A stretch of DNA of 64,000 nt from Brevundimonas vesicularis (GTDB taxonomy: Bacteria; Pseudomonadota; Alphaproteobacteria; Caulobacterales; Caulobacteraceae): assembly GCF_014204545.1 (NCBI RefSeq), contig NZ_JACHLJ010000001.1, positions 1,364,001-1,428,000 of the forward strand, read 5' to 3'. A program made the translations under genes and the position numbers. Position 1 is the first letter of the stretch, and each line of letters starts with the position of its first letter. The notes under the pieces were generated by a model. It was not told the origin of the DNA. It worked only from the letters and a program-made list of their open reading frames with translations, and did no database searches. Of this stretch, positions 8,536 to 17,636 are shown piece after piece.

Positions 8536-10353
8536 ATGGCGAGGGGAAACCTCAAAAGGGTCGGACTGCACGCGGCGATGGCGGCGGCGGCTCTGTTGAG
8601 CGGCTGTGCAACGCCGAGCGCGGCGGAAACGCGCCAAGCCGAAGACGCCCTGTCGGCCCTGCGTCAACGCCTGCCTCAGGATGAGGTGATCTACTTCTTG
8701 TTGCCGGATCGGTTCGCCAATGGCGATCCGTCGAACGACCACGGCGGTTACGCGGCCGAGCGGCTCAAGAGCGGCTTCGATCCGTCTGACACCGACTTCT
8801 ATCACGGCGGCGATCTGGCGGGCGTGACCCAGCGGCTGGACTATATTCAAGGCCTGGGCGCCACAGCCGTCTGGCTGGCGCCCGTCTTCAAGAACAAGCC
8901 GGTCCAGTCGCACGGCAACTACACCGGCGCGGCGCACCACGGCTATTGGATCACCGACTTCACGGCCGTCGATCCGCACTTCGGCGATGAGGCGGCGATG
9001 CGCGCCCTGGTCGAGGCGGCCCATGCGCGTGGGATGAAGGTCTATCTGGACATCGTCGCCAACCACACCGCCGACGTCATCCAGTATCGCGAATGCCCGG
9101 AAGGCCGCTGCGCCTATCGCAGTCGCGCCGACTATCCCTACACCCGTCGCGGCGGCGTCGATGGCGCGCCGATCAACGAGGGCTTCGACGGTCGCGACTT
9201 CTCGCGCCTGACCCGGCCCGACTACGCCTACACTCCCTATGTCCCGGCGGGCGAAGAGAACGCAAAGGTTCCGGCCTGGCTGAACGACCCTATCCACTAT
9301 CATAACCGGGGCGAGAGCACCTTCACCGGCGAAAGCAGCCTGGACGGCGACTTCGCCGGGCTGGACGATCTGCTGACCGAGGATCCGGTGGTCATCCAGG
9401 GTATGATCGACATCTTCGGCGGCTGGATCGACAAATACGGGATCGACGGCTTCCGCATCGACACCGCCCGCCATGTGAACCCTGGCTTTTGGCAGGCCTT
9501 CATTCCCGCCATGATCGCCCGCGCCGAGGCCAAGGGCATTCCGAACTTCCACATCTTCGGCGAGGTCTATGATCCCGATCCGGCGGTGACGGCGCGGTTT
9601 ACGCGGGTCGACGGTTATCCGGCGGTGCTGGACTTCCCGTTCCAGAAGCAGGCGACCGACGTGGCGGCCGGCAAGGTCGGGACCGACGCCCTCGCCAAGC
9701 TGTTCGACGCCGACACGATCTATGACAAGGGCGCGGAGACCGCCGCCATCCTGCCGACCTTCCTGGGCAATCATGACATGGGCCGGGTCGGCTTCTTCGT
9801 GAAACAGGCCAATCCGAACGCCGACGACGCCGAGGTCCTGGCGCGCATCAAACTGGCCCATGCCCTGATGATGTTCAGCCGGGGCGTGCCCACGCTCTAT
9901 TACGGGGACGAACAGGGTTTCGCCGGCGCGGGTGGATACGGAAACTCGCGTCAGGACATGTGGCCCAGCCGCACCCCGGTCTATGCGAATGAGCCGCCTG
10001 TCGGCGGTCGCCAGCCGGCCTATTCCACGGACGCGCCCCTGTATCGGGCCATTGCCGAAATGGCCCGCGTACGCGCCGCCGAAGCGGCCCTGCGACGCGG
10101 CCGTCAGGTCGTGCGCGCCTATGGCGACAAGCCCGGTCTGTTCGCAATGTCTCGCATCGGCGAGGACGGATCGGAGATTCTGGCCTTGTTCAACACCTCC
10201 ACCGCGCCCGTCGCCGCTCAAGTCGAGGTGGAGCCCGGCTCGCTGCGGTGGCAAGCTCTGCGCGGCGATTGCGCACCCGAATCCTCAGCACCCGCCAGCG
10301 TCGCCGTTCGCGTGCCTCCCCTCGATTACCTCGTCTGCAAGAGCGTGCCGTGA
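8536..10353 (+). CDS. GH13 alpha-amylase-type glycoside hydrolase, lipoprotein
   Basis: Hydrolyses alpha-1,4-glucans or maltodextrins, probably anchored in the cell envelope. About 605 aa from the ATG at 8536, preceded by AGGGAG. Signal peptide with lipobox LLSGC. GH13 regions in order: DIVANHT (region I), GFRIDTARH (nucleophile Asp), FGEVYD (acid/base Glu) and FLGNHD (transition-state Asp), so the active site is intact. The C-terminal part is a beta domain. Its last codons overlap the next GH13 gene by four bases (GTGA), which implies translational coupling. Exact product specificity cannot be read from the sequence. Confidence 0.93.
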   Translation: MARGNLKRVGLHAAMAAAALLSGCATPSAAETRQAEDALSALRQRLPQDEVIYFLLPDRFANGDPSNDHGGYAAERLKSGFDPSDTDFYHGGDLAGVTQRLDYIQGLGATAVWLAPVFKNKPVQSHGNYTGAAHHGYWITDFTAVDPHFGDEAAMRALVEAAHARGMKVYLDIVANHTADVIQYRECPEGRCAYRSRADYPYTRRGGVDGAPINEGFDGRDFSRLTRPDYAYTPYVPAGEENAKVPAWLNDPIHYHNRGESTFTGESSLDGDFAGLDDLLTEDPVVIQGMIDIFGGWIDKYGIDGFRIDTARHVNPGFWQAFIPAMIARAEAKGIPNFHIFGEVYDPDPAVTARFTRVDGYPAVLDFPFQKQATDVAAGKVGTDALAKLFDADTIYDKGAETAAILPTFLGNHDMGRVGFFVKQANPNADDAEVLARIKLAHALMMFSRGVPTLYYGDEQGFAGAGGYGNSRQDMWPSRTPVYANEPPVGGRQPAYSTDAPLYRAIAEMARVRAAEAALRRGRQVVRAYGDKPGLFAMSRIGEDGSEILALFNTSTAPVAAQVEVEPGSLRWQALRGDCAPESSAPASVAVRVPPLDYLVCKSVP

Positions 10354-11993
10354 CTGCCCTGCCCCTCGATCTTTCTACGGCTGACGCCGCCCCCGCATTG
10401 GCGCAGGACTGGTGGCGCGGCGCGGTGCTGTATCAGATCTATCCGCGCAGCTTCGCCGACTCCAACGACGACGGCGTGGGCGATCTGAAGGGGATCACCC
10501 AGCACCTCGACCATGTCGCTTCTCTAGGCGTCGATGGCATCTGGCTGTCGCCCTTCTTCACGTCGCCGATGAAGGACTTCGGCTACGACGTGTCGGACTA
10601 CTGCGACGTCGATCCGATCTTCGGCACTTTGGCCGATTTCGACGCCCTGATCGCGCGCGCTCATGCCCTGGGGCTGAAGGTCGTCATCGATCAGGTCTTT
10701 TCTCACACCTCAGACGAACATCCCTGGTTTACGGACAGCCGCGCCAGCCGCCACGGAGACCACGCCGACTGGTACGTCTGGGCCGACGCCAAGCCGGACG
10801 GCTCGCCGCCCTCGAACTGGCAGTCGGTGTTCGGCGGCCCGGCCTGGACCTGGGACGCGCGGCGCGGCCAGTACTACATGCACAACTTCCTGGCCTCCCA
10901 GCCCCAGCTGAACGTCAGGAACCCCGCGGTTCAGGACGCTCTGATCGCCGCCGCACGCTTCTGGCTGGACCGGGGCGTGGACGGCTTCCGTCTGGATGCG
11001 ATCAACTTCGCCATCCATGACCCGTCCCTGCGCGACAATCCGCCGATCCAGGACGGCAAGAAGCGCACGCGGCCGTTCGACTTCCAGGACAAGATCTACA
11101 ACCAGTCCCACCCGGACATCATCGGCTTCCTGAACCGCATCCGCGCCCTGACCGACAGCTATGAAGGCCGGTTCACGGTGGCGGAGGTCGGCGGCGATCA
11201 CGCCGACCGCGAGATGAAGGAATTCACCGCCGGCAACGACCGTCTGCACTCGGCGTACGGCTTCCTATATCTCTATGCCGATACACTGAAGAGCGAACTG
11301 ATCGGCTTGGGCGATGGGATGTGGCCAGATCAGCAGGGCGAGGGCTGGCCGTCCTGGACCTTCTCCAACCACGATGCGCCGCGCGCCGTGTCGCGTTGGG
11401 CCCAGGGCCGGGACGAGAAGGCCTTCTCGGAAATGGCCTTGCTGCTGCTGATGTGCCTGCGCGGCAATGTCTTCGTCTATCAGGGCGAAGAGTTGGGCCT
11501 GCCTCAGGCCGAGGTGCCATTCGAACGGCTGGTGGATCCCGAGGCCATCGCCAACTGGCCTGAGACTCTGGGCCGCGACGGCGCCCGCACGCCGATCCCC
11601 TGGGTGGCCTCGGCGCCTAACGCCGGCTTCTCGACGGTCGAGCCCTGGCTGCCGGTCGATCCGCGCCATCTGTCGCTCGCCGTGGATGCGCAGGAGGCGG
11701 ACCCGACATCGATCCTGCACGCCGCGCGCCGCATCATCGCCCTGCGTCAGGTCCACCCGGCGCTGCGGACCGGTGAGCTGGAGATCGAGAGCGCGGGCGA
11801 CCTGTTGGTCTTCCGCCGGTTCGAACGGGCCGAGGGCGGCGAGCGTCTGCTGTGCGTGTTCAACCTCGGCTTCGAGGCCGTGGATTGGTCTGCGCCTGCC
11901 GGTGCGCACCGGATCGCGGCGGTCAACTGGACCGAGGCGGACGGATCGACGCTGAGCCCGCTGGCTGGCCTGATCTTCGCCGACGCCGGATGA
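10350..11993 (+). CDS. GH13 alpha-glucosidase (oligo-1,6-/alpha-1,4-glucosidase group)
   Basis: Releases glucose from short alpha-glucosides. 547 aa from GTG 10350, which overlaps the stop of the preceding amylase. The N-terminus WWRGAVLYQIYPRSFADSN is diagnostic for GH13 alpha-glucosidases. Catalytic motifs: GFRLDAINF (nucleophile Asp), VAEVGGD (Glu) and FSNHD (Asp). No signal peptide is apparent, so it probably acts in the cytoplasm on imported maltooligosaccharides. It ends 5 bases before the convergent LacI gene. An AglA-like role is likely. Confidence 0.92.
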   Translation: MTALPLDLSTADAAPALAQDWWRGAVLYQIYPRSFADSNDDGVGDLKGITQHLDHVASLGVDGIWLSPFFTSPMKDFGYDVSDYCDVDPIFGTLADFDALIARAHALGLKVVIDQVFSHTSDEHPWFTDSRASRHGDHADWYVWADAKPDGSPPSNWQSVFGGPAWTWDARRGQYYMHNFLASQPQLNVRNPAVQDALIAAARFWLDRGVDGFRLDAINFAIHDPSLRDNPPIQDGKKRTRPFDFQDKIYNQSHPDIIGFLNRIRALTDSYEGRFTVAEVGGDHADREMKEFTAGNDRLHSAYGFLYLYADTLKSELIGLGDGMWPDQQGEGWPSWTFSNHDAPRAVSRWAQGRDEKAFSEMALLLLMCLRGNVFVYQGEELGLPQAEVPFERLVDPEAIANWPETLGRDGARTPIPWVASAPNAGFSTVEPWLPVDPRHLSLAVDAQEADPTSILHAARRIIALRQVHPALRTGELEIESAGDLLVFRRFERAEGGERLLCVFNLGFEAVDWSAPAGAHRIAAVNWTEADGSTLSPLAGLIFADAG

Positions 11994-11998
11994 CGGGT

Positions 11999-13012
11999 TC
12001 AGCCGCCGCAGGTCTCGCGAACGATCAGCTCGGTCGGAACGCGCTCGGAACGGCCTGCTGCGGCGCCGCCGTGATCCAGCAGTTTGGACACCATCAACCG
12101 GCCGGCCTTCATGGTGTCCTGGGCGATGGTGCTGAGCGCCGGGCGCGAATAGCGGCTGAACGGCACATTGTCGAAGCCGATCACCGAGACCTGACCCGGC
12201 ACCTCGACGCCGGCATGCAACAACGCCCTTACGGCTCCGAGCGCGATCTGGTCGGACGCGGCTACGACGCCATCAAAATCCAGCCCGCGTCGGATCAGGG
12301 CGTCGACGGCGGCCTCTGCGGATTCGACCTCGAAATGCGCAGGCACGATCAGGTCGGCGTCCACGTCCAGCCCGCTCTGGCTCAGGGCGTCCAGATAGCC
12401 GCGATGCCGCTGCATGGCTTCGGGCGGATCCAGATCGCCAAGAAAGACGATGCGTTTTCGCCCCAGCCGCGCCAGATGAAGCGTCGCGCGGCGGCCGCCC
12501 GAGATGTTGTCCGATCCGATGGAGCAATAGTCCTGGTCCGGCAGTTCGGCGCCCCACACGACGAAGCGATGGTCGGCGTCGACCAGACGGTTGAAGGCCG
12601 AATGCAGGCTGGATTGACCCAGAAAGATCACGCCGTCCGCCCGGCTGGTGTTCAGCGCGGCCGACAGCTCATCATAGTTGGCGGGCGAGATATGGCTCAT
12701 CAGCAGGTCGCAGCCGCGTTCGCGCGCCGCCTCGCCCACCCCGGCCAGAAGCTCCAGGAAGAAGGGATCGCTGAGGCGCCCTTCGCGCCCCTGCGGCCGC
12801 GGCACCACCAGGGCGATGGTGCCCTGGGCGCCGATCGGGCCGGCCGGCATATGGCGGCGGAACGGATAGTCGTGTTCCTTGGCCAGCTTCCAGATCGTCT
12901 GTTTGGTGCGATCGTTGACGGCGGGGCTGTCGTTCAGGGCGCGCGAGGCGGTGGCGATGGACACGCCGGCGAGGCGGGCGATGTCTTCCAGACGGGTTGT
13001 CTTGCGGCTCAA
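11999..13012 (-). CDS. LacI family transcriptional regulator of the maltodextrin locus
   Basis: 337 aa. N-terminal LacI helix-turn-helix TRLEDIARLAGVSIATASRAL with hinge helix, then a periplasmic-binding-protein-like sugar domain (IGFDNVPFSRY near the C-terminus). It is divergent from the GH97 gene and convergent with the GH13 pair. The effector is probably maltose or a maltodextrin. The shared motif at 8298, 8471 and 13043 is its best operator candidate, which would make it a local regulon master with autoregulation. Regulon membership is inferred from the motif. Confidence 0.92.
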   Translation of the reverse strand: MSRKTTRLEDIARLAGVSIATASRALNDSPAVNDRTKQTIWKLAKEHDYPFRRHMPAGPIGAQGTIALVVPRPQGREGRLSDPFFLELLAGVGEAARERGCDLLMSHISPANYDELSAALNTSRADGVIFLGQSSLHSAFNRLVDADHRFVVWGAELPDQDYCSIGSDNISGGRRATLHLARLGRKRIVFLGDLDPPEAMQRHRGYLDALSQSGLDVDADLIVPAHFEVESAEAAVDALIRRGLDFDGVVAASDQIALGAVRALLHAGVEVPGQVSVIGFDNVPFSRYSRPALSTIAQDTMKAGRLMVSKLLDHGGAAAGRSERVPTELIVRETCGG

Positions 13013-13042
13013 GGTCGCGGGTCCTCACAGCAGCATGGTGAA

Positions 13043-13067
13043 GCTGCAAAATTTTCTGCAAATATTT
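13043..13067. promoter_or_regulatory. Putative LacI operator between lacI and the GH97 operon
   Basis: GCTGCAAAATTTTCTGCAAA, partly palindromic around AAAATTTT. It matches the motifs upstream of the receptor and amylase and is placed to control both divergent genes. Confidence 0.55.
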
Positions 13068-13115
13068 CAGCCACCGTTCGCGGCGGTTGGCAAGAGGCGG
13101 CCTAACGGAGTTCCC

Positions 13116-15182
13116 ATGATGCAGCGCAGATCCTTCCTGGCCCTTGGCGGCGTGTCGATCCTGGCTTTGGGGGCGACGGGCGCGCGCGCCCAGACCGCGC
13201 CGAACCATGCCCGGGCGTCCTCGCCCGGCGGCGTGCTGACGGTCGAAGCCTTCACCGACAACGACGGGCGGCCGATGTATTCGGTGCTGCGTCAGGGTCG
13301 GGTCGTCGTGGCGCCGTCCAAGCTGGGCTTCCTCTTGACCGACGCGCCGGCCATCGAGCGCGGCCTGACTGTGACGGCAGGCCAAGCGATCACGGTCGAC
13401 GACACCTGGGAGCAGCCGTGGGGCGAGCGCCAGTTCATCCGCAACCACTACAACGAATGGCGCGTCGCCTATGCCGAGACCGGCGGCCTGCGACGCCGCG
13501 TGGACGTGGTCTTCCGCCTGTACGACGACGGTTTGGGCTTCCGCTATGAGTTCCCGCAGCAGGCTGGCCTGACCACCGTCCGCATCGGATCGGAAATCAC
13601 CGAGTTCAACCTGGCCGAAAACGGCGAGGCCCTGTGGTGCCCGGCCTGGGAATGGAACCGCGAGGAATATCTCTACAGCCGCACGCCCATCGATGCGGTC
13701 GGCAGCGCCCAGACGCCGATGACGGTTCGAGGCCAGTCGGGCCTGCACGTCTCCATCCACGAGGCGGCCTGCATCGACTATGCAGGGATGAACCTTCGCC
13801 GGTCGGAGCAAACCAAGTTCCGCGCTCAGCTGACGCCGGGCCTGACCAATGCGGCGGTGGTGCGCGAGGCGCCGTTCAACACGCCGTGGCGGACCCTGCA
13901 AATCTCCGACAGCGCCTCAGGCCTGCTGGATTCCAGCCTGATCCTGAACCTGAACGAGCCCAACAAGCTGGGCGACGTCAGCTGGTTCAAGCCGATGAAA
14001 TACGTTGGCGTATGGTGGGAAATGCACCTGGACCTGAAGACCTGGAACGCCGGCCCCAAGCATGGCGCGACGACCGAGAACACGATCAAACACATCGACT
14101 TTGCGGCCAACCACGGCTTCGGCGGCGTTCTGGTCGAGGGCTGGAACAAGGGTTGGGACGGCCAGTGGTTCGCCAACGGCGCGGACTTCAGCTTCACCGA
14201 AGCCTATCCCGACTTCGATATCGAAGCGGTCTGCGCCCATGCGCGGTCCAAGGGCGTGCAACTGATCGGCCACCACGAGACCGGCGGCAACGCCTTCCAC
14301 TATGAGCAGCAGCTCGAGCCGGCCATGGCCCTGTATGAACGCCTCGGCGTCCATTCGGTGAAGACCGGCTACGTCGCCGACGCGCAAGGCGCCCGCGTCG
14401 CCGGGCCGGACGGACAGATGGTGATGGCCTGGCACGAAAGCCAAGCAATGGCCCAGCACCACATGCGCGTGGTCGAGGCCGGCTATCGCCACAAGGTCGC
14501 CGTGAACGCTCACGAGCCGTTCAAGGACACCGGCCTTCGCCGCACCTATCCGAACATCATCAGCCGCGAGGGTCAGCGCGGCATGGAATATTCGGCCTGG
14601 GGCAATCCCGGCAATCCGCCCGAGCATGAGCCGAACCTGGTCTTCACCCGCCTGCTGGCCGGGCCGATGGACTATACGCCCGGCATCTTCGGCATGGAGA
14701 CGCGCAGCCCCGGCGGTGTGCAGACGACCTGGGCCAAGCAACTGGCGCTCTATGTCGTGATCTACAGCCCGATCCAGATGGCGGCGGACCTGCTGGTCAA
14801 CTACGAGGCCAACCCCGCTCCGTTCCAGTTCATCAAGGATGTGCCGGTCGATTGGAGCGAGAGCCGCACGCTGGACGCCGCCATGGGCGACTATGTCGTC
14901 ACGGTTCGCAAGCAGCGCGGTACGGATGTCTGGGCCCTGGGCGCCGTCACCGACGAGCATCCGCGCGTTCTGAAGGCCCCTCTCGATTTCCTGGACGCCG
15001 GCCGTCGATATCGGGCCGAAATCTATCGCGACGGGCCGGACGCCGACTATCGTGGCAAGCGCGAGGACATCGTCATCGAGCAGCGCGAGGTGACGTCGTC
15101 TGACACCCTGACCCTGGCGCTGGCCCCCGGCGGCGGTCAAGCGATCCGGTTCGTGCCGGTCGGTCGGGCGCGACGCGGATGA
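13116..15182 (+). CDS. GH97 alpha-glucosidase (SusB-like), Tat-type signal
   Basis: Exo-acting alpha-glucosidase of the SusB family, 688 aa, likely periplasmic. The N-terminus QRRSFLALGG with a following hydrophobic stretch and ARAQ site looks like a twin-arginine signal. The beta-sandwich N-domain (TVEAFTDNDGRPMYSV) is followed by a TIM barrel with GVLVEGWNKGWDGQW, a late HEPFKDTGLRRT segment containing a likely catalytic Glu, and EYSAWGNP. Start at ATG 13116 or 13119, with GGAG upstream. The last four bases overlap the start of the MFS gene. First gene of a four-gene run. Confidence 0.92.
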   Translation: MMQRRSFLALGGVSILALGATGARAQTAPNHARASSPGGVLTVEAFTDNDGRPMYSVLRQGRVVVAPSKLGFLLTDAPAIERGLTVTAGQAITVDDTWEQPWGERQFIRNHYNEWRVAYAETGGLRRRVDVVFRLYDDGLGFRYEFPQQAGLTTVRIGSEITEFNLAENGEALWCPAWEWNREEYLYSRTPIDAVGSAQTPMTVRGQSGLHVSIHEAACIDYAGMNLRRSEQTKFRAQLTPGLTNAAVVREAPFNTPWRTLQISDSASGLLDSSLILNLNEPNKLGDVSWFKPMKYVGVWWEMHLDLKTWNAGPKHGATTENTIKHIDFAANHGFGGVLVEGWNKGWDGQWFANGADFSFTEAYPDFDIEAVCAHARSKGVQLIGHHETGGNAFHYEQQLEPAMALYERLGVHSVKTGYVADAQGARVAGPDGQMVMAWHESQAMAQHHMRVVEAGYRHKVAVNAHEPFKDTGLRRTYPNIISREGQRGMEYSAWGNPGNPPEHEPNLVFTRLLAGPMDYTPGIFGMETRSPGGVQTTWAKQLALYVVIYSPIQMAADLLVNYEANPAPFQFIKDVPVDWSESRTLDAAMGDYVVTVRKQRGTDVWALGAVTDEHPRVLKAPLDFLDAGRRYRAEIYRDGPDADYRGKREDIVIEQREVTSSDTLTLALAPGGGQAIRFVPVGRARRG

Positions 15183-16690
15183 CCCTGCTCTCGCACCGCC
15201 CGCGCCTGTCCGGCCTGGCGATCTGGAACATGTGCGTCGGCTTCTTCGGCATCCAGATCGGCTTCGGCCTGCAGAACGCCAACACCAGCCGGATCTTCCA
15301 GACGCTGGGCGCCGAGGTCGACAGCCTGGCGATCCTGTGGATCGCCGCGCCGCTGACGGGTCTGCTGGTCCAACCGATCATCGGCCATTTCAGCGACAAG
15401 ACCTGGACCCGGTTCGGCCGGCGGCGCCCCTATTTCCTGGTCGGGGCGATAGCCACCACCCTGGCCCTGATCGCCATGCCCAACAGCCCTAGCCTGTGGT
15501 TCGCCGCGGCCATGCTGTGGATCATGGACGCGTCGATCAACATCACCATGGAGCCGTTCCGCGCCTTCGTCGGCGACAACCTGCCGGAGGAACAGCGCAC
15601 CGCCGGCTATGCGATGCAGAGCTTCTTCATCGGTGCCGGCGCGGTCTTCGCCTCGGTCCTGCCGTGGCTGTTGTCCAACGTCTTCGATATCGCCTCGACC
15701 GCCGAGGCAGGCGTAGTGCCCCTGTCGGTCAAGATCGCCTTCTACGTCGGCGCCGCCGGCCTGTTCTCGGCCGTGCTGTGGACGGTGCTTTCGACCAAGG
15801 AATACAGCCCCGAACAGATCGCGGCCTTCGAACGCGCCCGAGACGACGCGCCGACCGCACCCGTCGAGACCGAAGCGCCGGCCCGCAGCGTCCAAGGCTG
15901 GATGACCTCTGGCCTGGTCTGCGCCGTCCTCGGCGGACTGGGTTTCGTGCTGATCGGCGCGCTCGATCTGGAGAAGGAGCTGCTGATCCTGGCCGGCTTC
16001 TTCGCCGGGTTCGGCCTGCTGCAGATCGCCGTCGGCATGATGCAGCGTCGCCGCATCACCAACGCCGCGACCGAAATCCTGAACGACATCTTCCGCATGC
16101 CCGAGACGATGCGCGGCCTGGCCGTTGTTCAGTTCTTCAGCTGGTTCGCCCTGTTCGCCATGTGGATCTACACCACCGCCGCCGTGACCCGCGTCCATTA
16201 CGGTGCGACCGACACCACCTCGGCCGCCTACGCCACGGGCGCGGACTGGGTGGGGGTTCTGTTCGGGGTCTACAACGGCGTGGCGGCCCTGGCGGCCTTC
16301 ACCCTCCCGGTCATCGCCAAACGGATCGGACGCAAGGCGACCCACGCGCTGATGCTGACGCTTGGCGCCGCCGGTCTGTTCAGCGTCTTCGCCATCCGAG
16401 AGCCGGGCCTCTTGTGGCTGCCGATGATCGGCGTCGGCTTCGCCTGGGCCTCGATCGTTTCCATGCCCTACGCCATCCTGTCGGCGGCGGTGCCGGACCG
16501 AAAGATGGGCGTCTATATGGGCGTCTTCAACATCTTCATCGTCGTGCCGCAGCTGCTGGCCGCCACGGTTCTGGGCCTGATCCTGAAGACACTGTTCAAT
16601 GGTCAGGCGATCTGGGCCCTGGTGCTCGGCGCCGTCTCCTTCGTCCTGGCCGCCGCGAGCGCGCTGATGGTCAAGGAGCATCGCGGATGA
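15179..16690 (+). CDS. MFS sugar transporter, SLC45/GPH-like (MalY-type)
   Basis: Inner-membrane symporter of 503 aa with about 12 helices. The N-terminal WNMCVGFFGIQIGFGLQNANTSRIF, then QPIIGHFSDKTWTRFGRRRPYF (the RFGRRRP loop), are hallmarks of the sucrose/maltose transporter group found in starch-use loci of Caulobacterales and sphingomonads. ATGA overlap with GH97 upstream and with the esterase downstream. It most likely imports maltose or maltodextrin that crossed the outer membrane by the TonB receptor. Confidence 0.9.
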   Translation: MTLLSHRPRLSGLAIWNMCVGFFGIQIGFGLQNANTSRIFQTLGAEVDSLAILWIAAPLTGLLVQPIIGHFSDKTWTRFGRRRPYFLVGAIATTLALIAMPNSPSLWFAAAMLWIMDASINITMEPFRAFVGDNLPEEQRTAGYAMQSFFIGAGAVFASVLPWLLSNVFDIASTAEAGVVPLSVKIAFYVGAAGLFSAVLWTVLSTKEYSPEQIAAFERARDDAPTAPVETEAPARSVQGWMTSGLVCAVLGGLGFVLIGALDLEKELLILAGFFAGFGLLQIAVGMMQRRRITNAATEILNDIFRMPETMRGLAVVQFFSWFALFAMWIYTTAAVTRVHYGATDTTSAAYATGADWVGVLFGVYNGVAALAAFTLPVIAKRIGRKATHALMLTLGAAGLFSVFAIREPGLLWLPMIGVGFAWASIVSMPYAILSAAVPDRKMGVYMGVFNIFIVVPQLLAATVLGLILKTLFNGQAIWALVLGAVSFVLAAASALMVKEHRG

Positions 16691-17628
16691 ACCGTCGGGG
16701 TCTTCTGGCCCTCATGGCCGCCCTGCCCTTCTCCAGCGCGGCGCGTGCTGAAGGCGCCATCGCAGGCGGCCGGTTGGTGCTGCATGAGGCGGTCGCGTCG
16801 GCCCATGTGAAGGCGCGCAACATCTCGGTCTGGCTGCCGCCCGGATACGAAGCGTCCGACGCCGCCTGGCCTGTTCTTTACATGCACGACGGCCAGAACC
16901 TGTTCGATCCGGCCACAGCCAACTTCGGCGAATGGGGTGTGGACGAGCATCTGACAAGGCTGATCGCGAGCGGTCAGGTGCGGACGCCGATCGTGGTGGG
17001 GATCTGGAACACCGACCTGCGGCTGAGGGAATATGTCCCCGCCGACCTGATCGCCGCCCTGCCCGCCGACATGCGCGACGAGGTCCAGGCCATATACGGC
17101 GGCGCGTCCTTGTCCGACGCCTATCTGCGGTTCCTGGTCGAGGAGTTGAAGCCCTTCATCGACGGCGCCTACCGCACCCTGACCGGCCCGCAGGACACGA
17201 TGATCGCCGGCTCCAGCATGGGCGGCCTGATCTCCATGTATGCGGTGATGAAACGGCCGCAGGTCTTTTCCGCCGCCGCCTGCCTGTCCACCCATTGGCC
17301 GCTGAAGGTCGAAGGGCTTGAGCCCGGCGCGACGCTGGACGCCTGGCGCGAACGCCTGGTCGCGGCCTGGACCGGCGTGATCGAACGCGGCCTGCCCGAA
17401 CCGGGCGACCACCGCTTCTATTTCGACCGGGGCGACGAGACGCTGGATCAGTTCTACGCCGTCTTCCAGACCCAGGTGGACCAGACTTTCCGCCGTCGCG
17501 GCTATGGGCCCAGCGACTTCCGCAGCCTGGTCTTCCCCGGCGCCCAGCACAATGAAGCGTCCTGGAACCAGCGCCTGGACGTGCCCTTGACCTTCCTTCT
17601 TTCCCCCGCCCCCACGCGCAACTCGTGA
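16687..17628 (+). CDS. Alpha/beta-hydrolase esterase (esterase D / PF00756 type), exported
   Basis: 313 aa. Signal peptide MNRRGLLALMAALPFSSAARA. The core matches the esterase D group: VLYMHDGQNLFDP near residue 60, nucleophile elbow AGSSMGGLIS, and a late His in PGAQHNEASW. The substrate in a starch locus is not obvious; it could act on acylated sugars or be a general carbohydrate esterase. The start at 16687 overlaps the MFS stop (ATGA) and the stop overlaps an upstream GTG of the GH15 reading frame, so it is embedded in the operon. Confidence 0.85.
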   Translation: MNRRGLLALMAALPFSSAARAEGAIAGGRLVLHEAVASAHVKARNISVWLPPGYEASDAAWPVLYMHDGQNLFDPATANFGEWGVDEHLTRLIASGQVRTPIVVGIWNTDLRLREYVPADLIAALPADMRDEVQAIYGGASLSDAYLRFLVEELKPFIDGAYRTLTGPQDTMIAGSSMGGLISMYAVMKRPQVFSAAACLSTHWPLKVEGLEPGATLDAWRERLVAAWTGVIERGLPEPGDHRFYFDRGDETLDQFYAVFQTQVDQTFRRRGYGPSDFRSLVFPGAQHNEASWNQRLDVPLTFLLSPAPTRNS

Positions 17629-17636
17629 GGACCACA

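Noticed and set aside
8338-10254. 638-codon minus-strand frame opposite the amylase
   Set aside because: Shadow of the GH13 gene, which has all catalytic motifs; the shadow has no ribosome site or family features.
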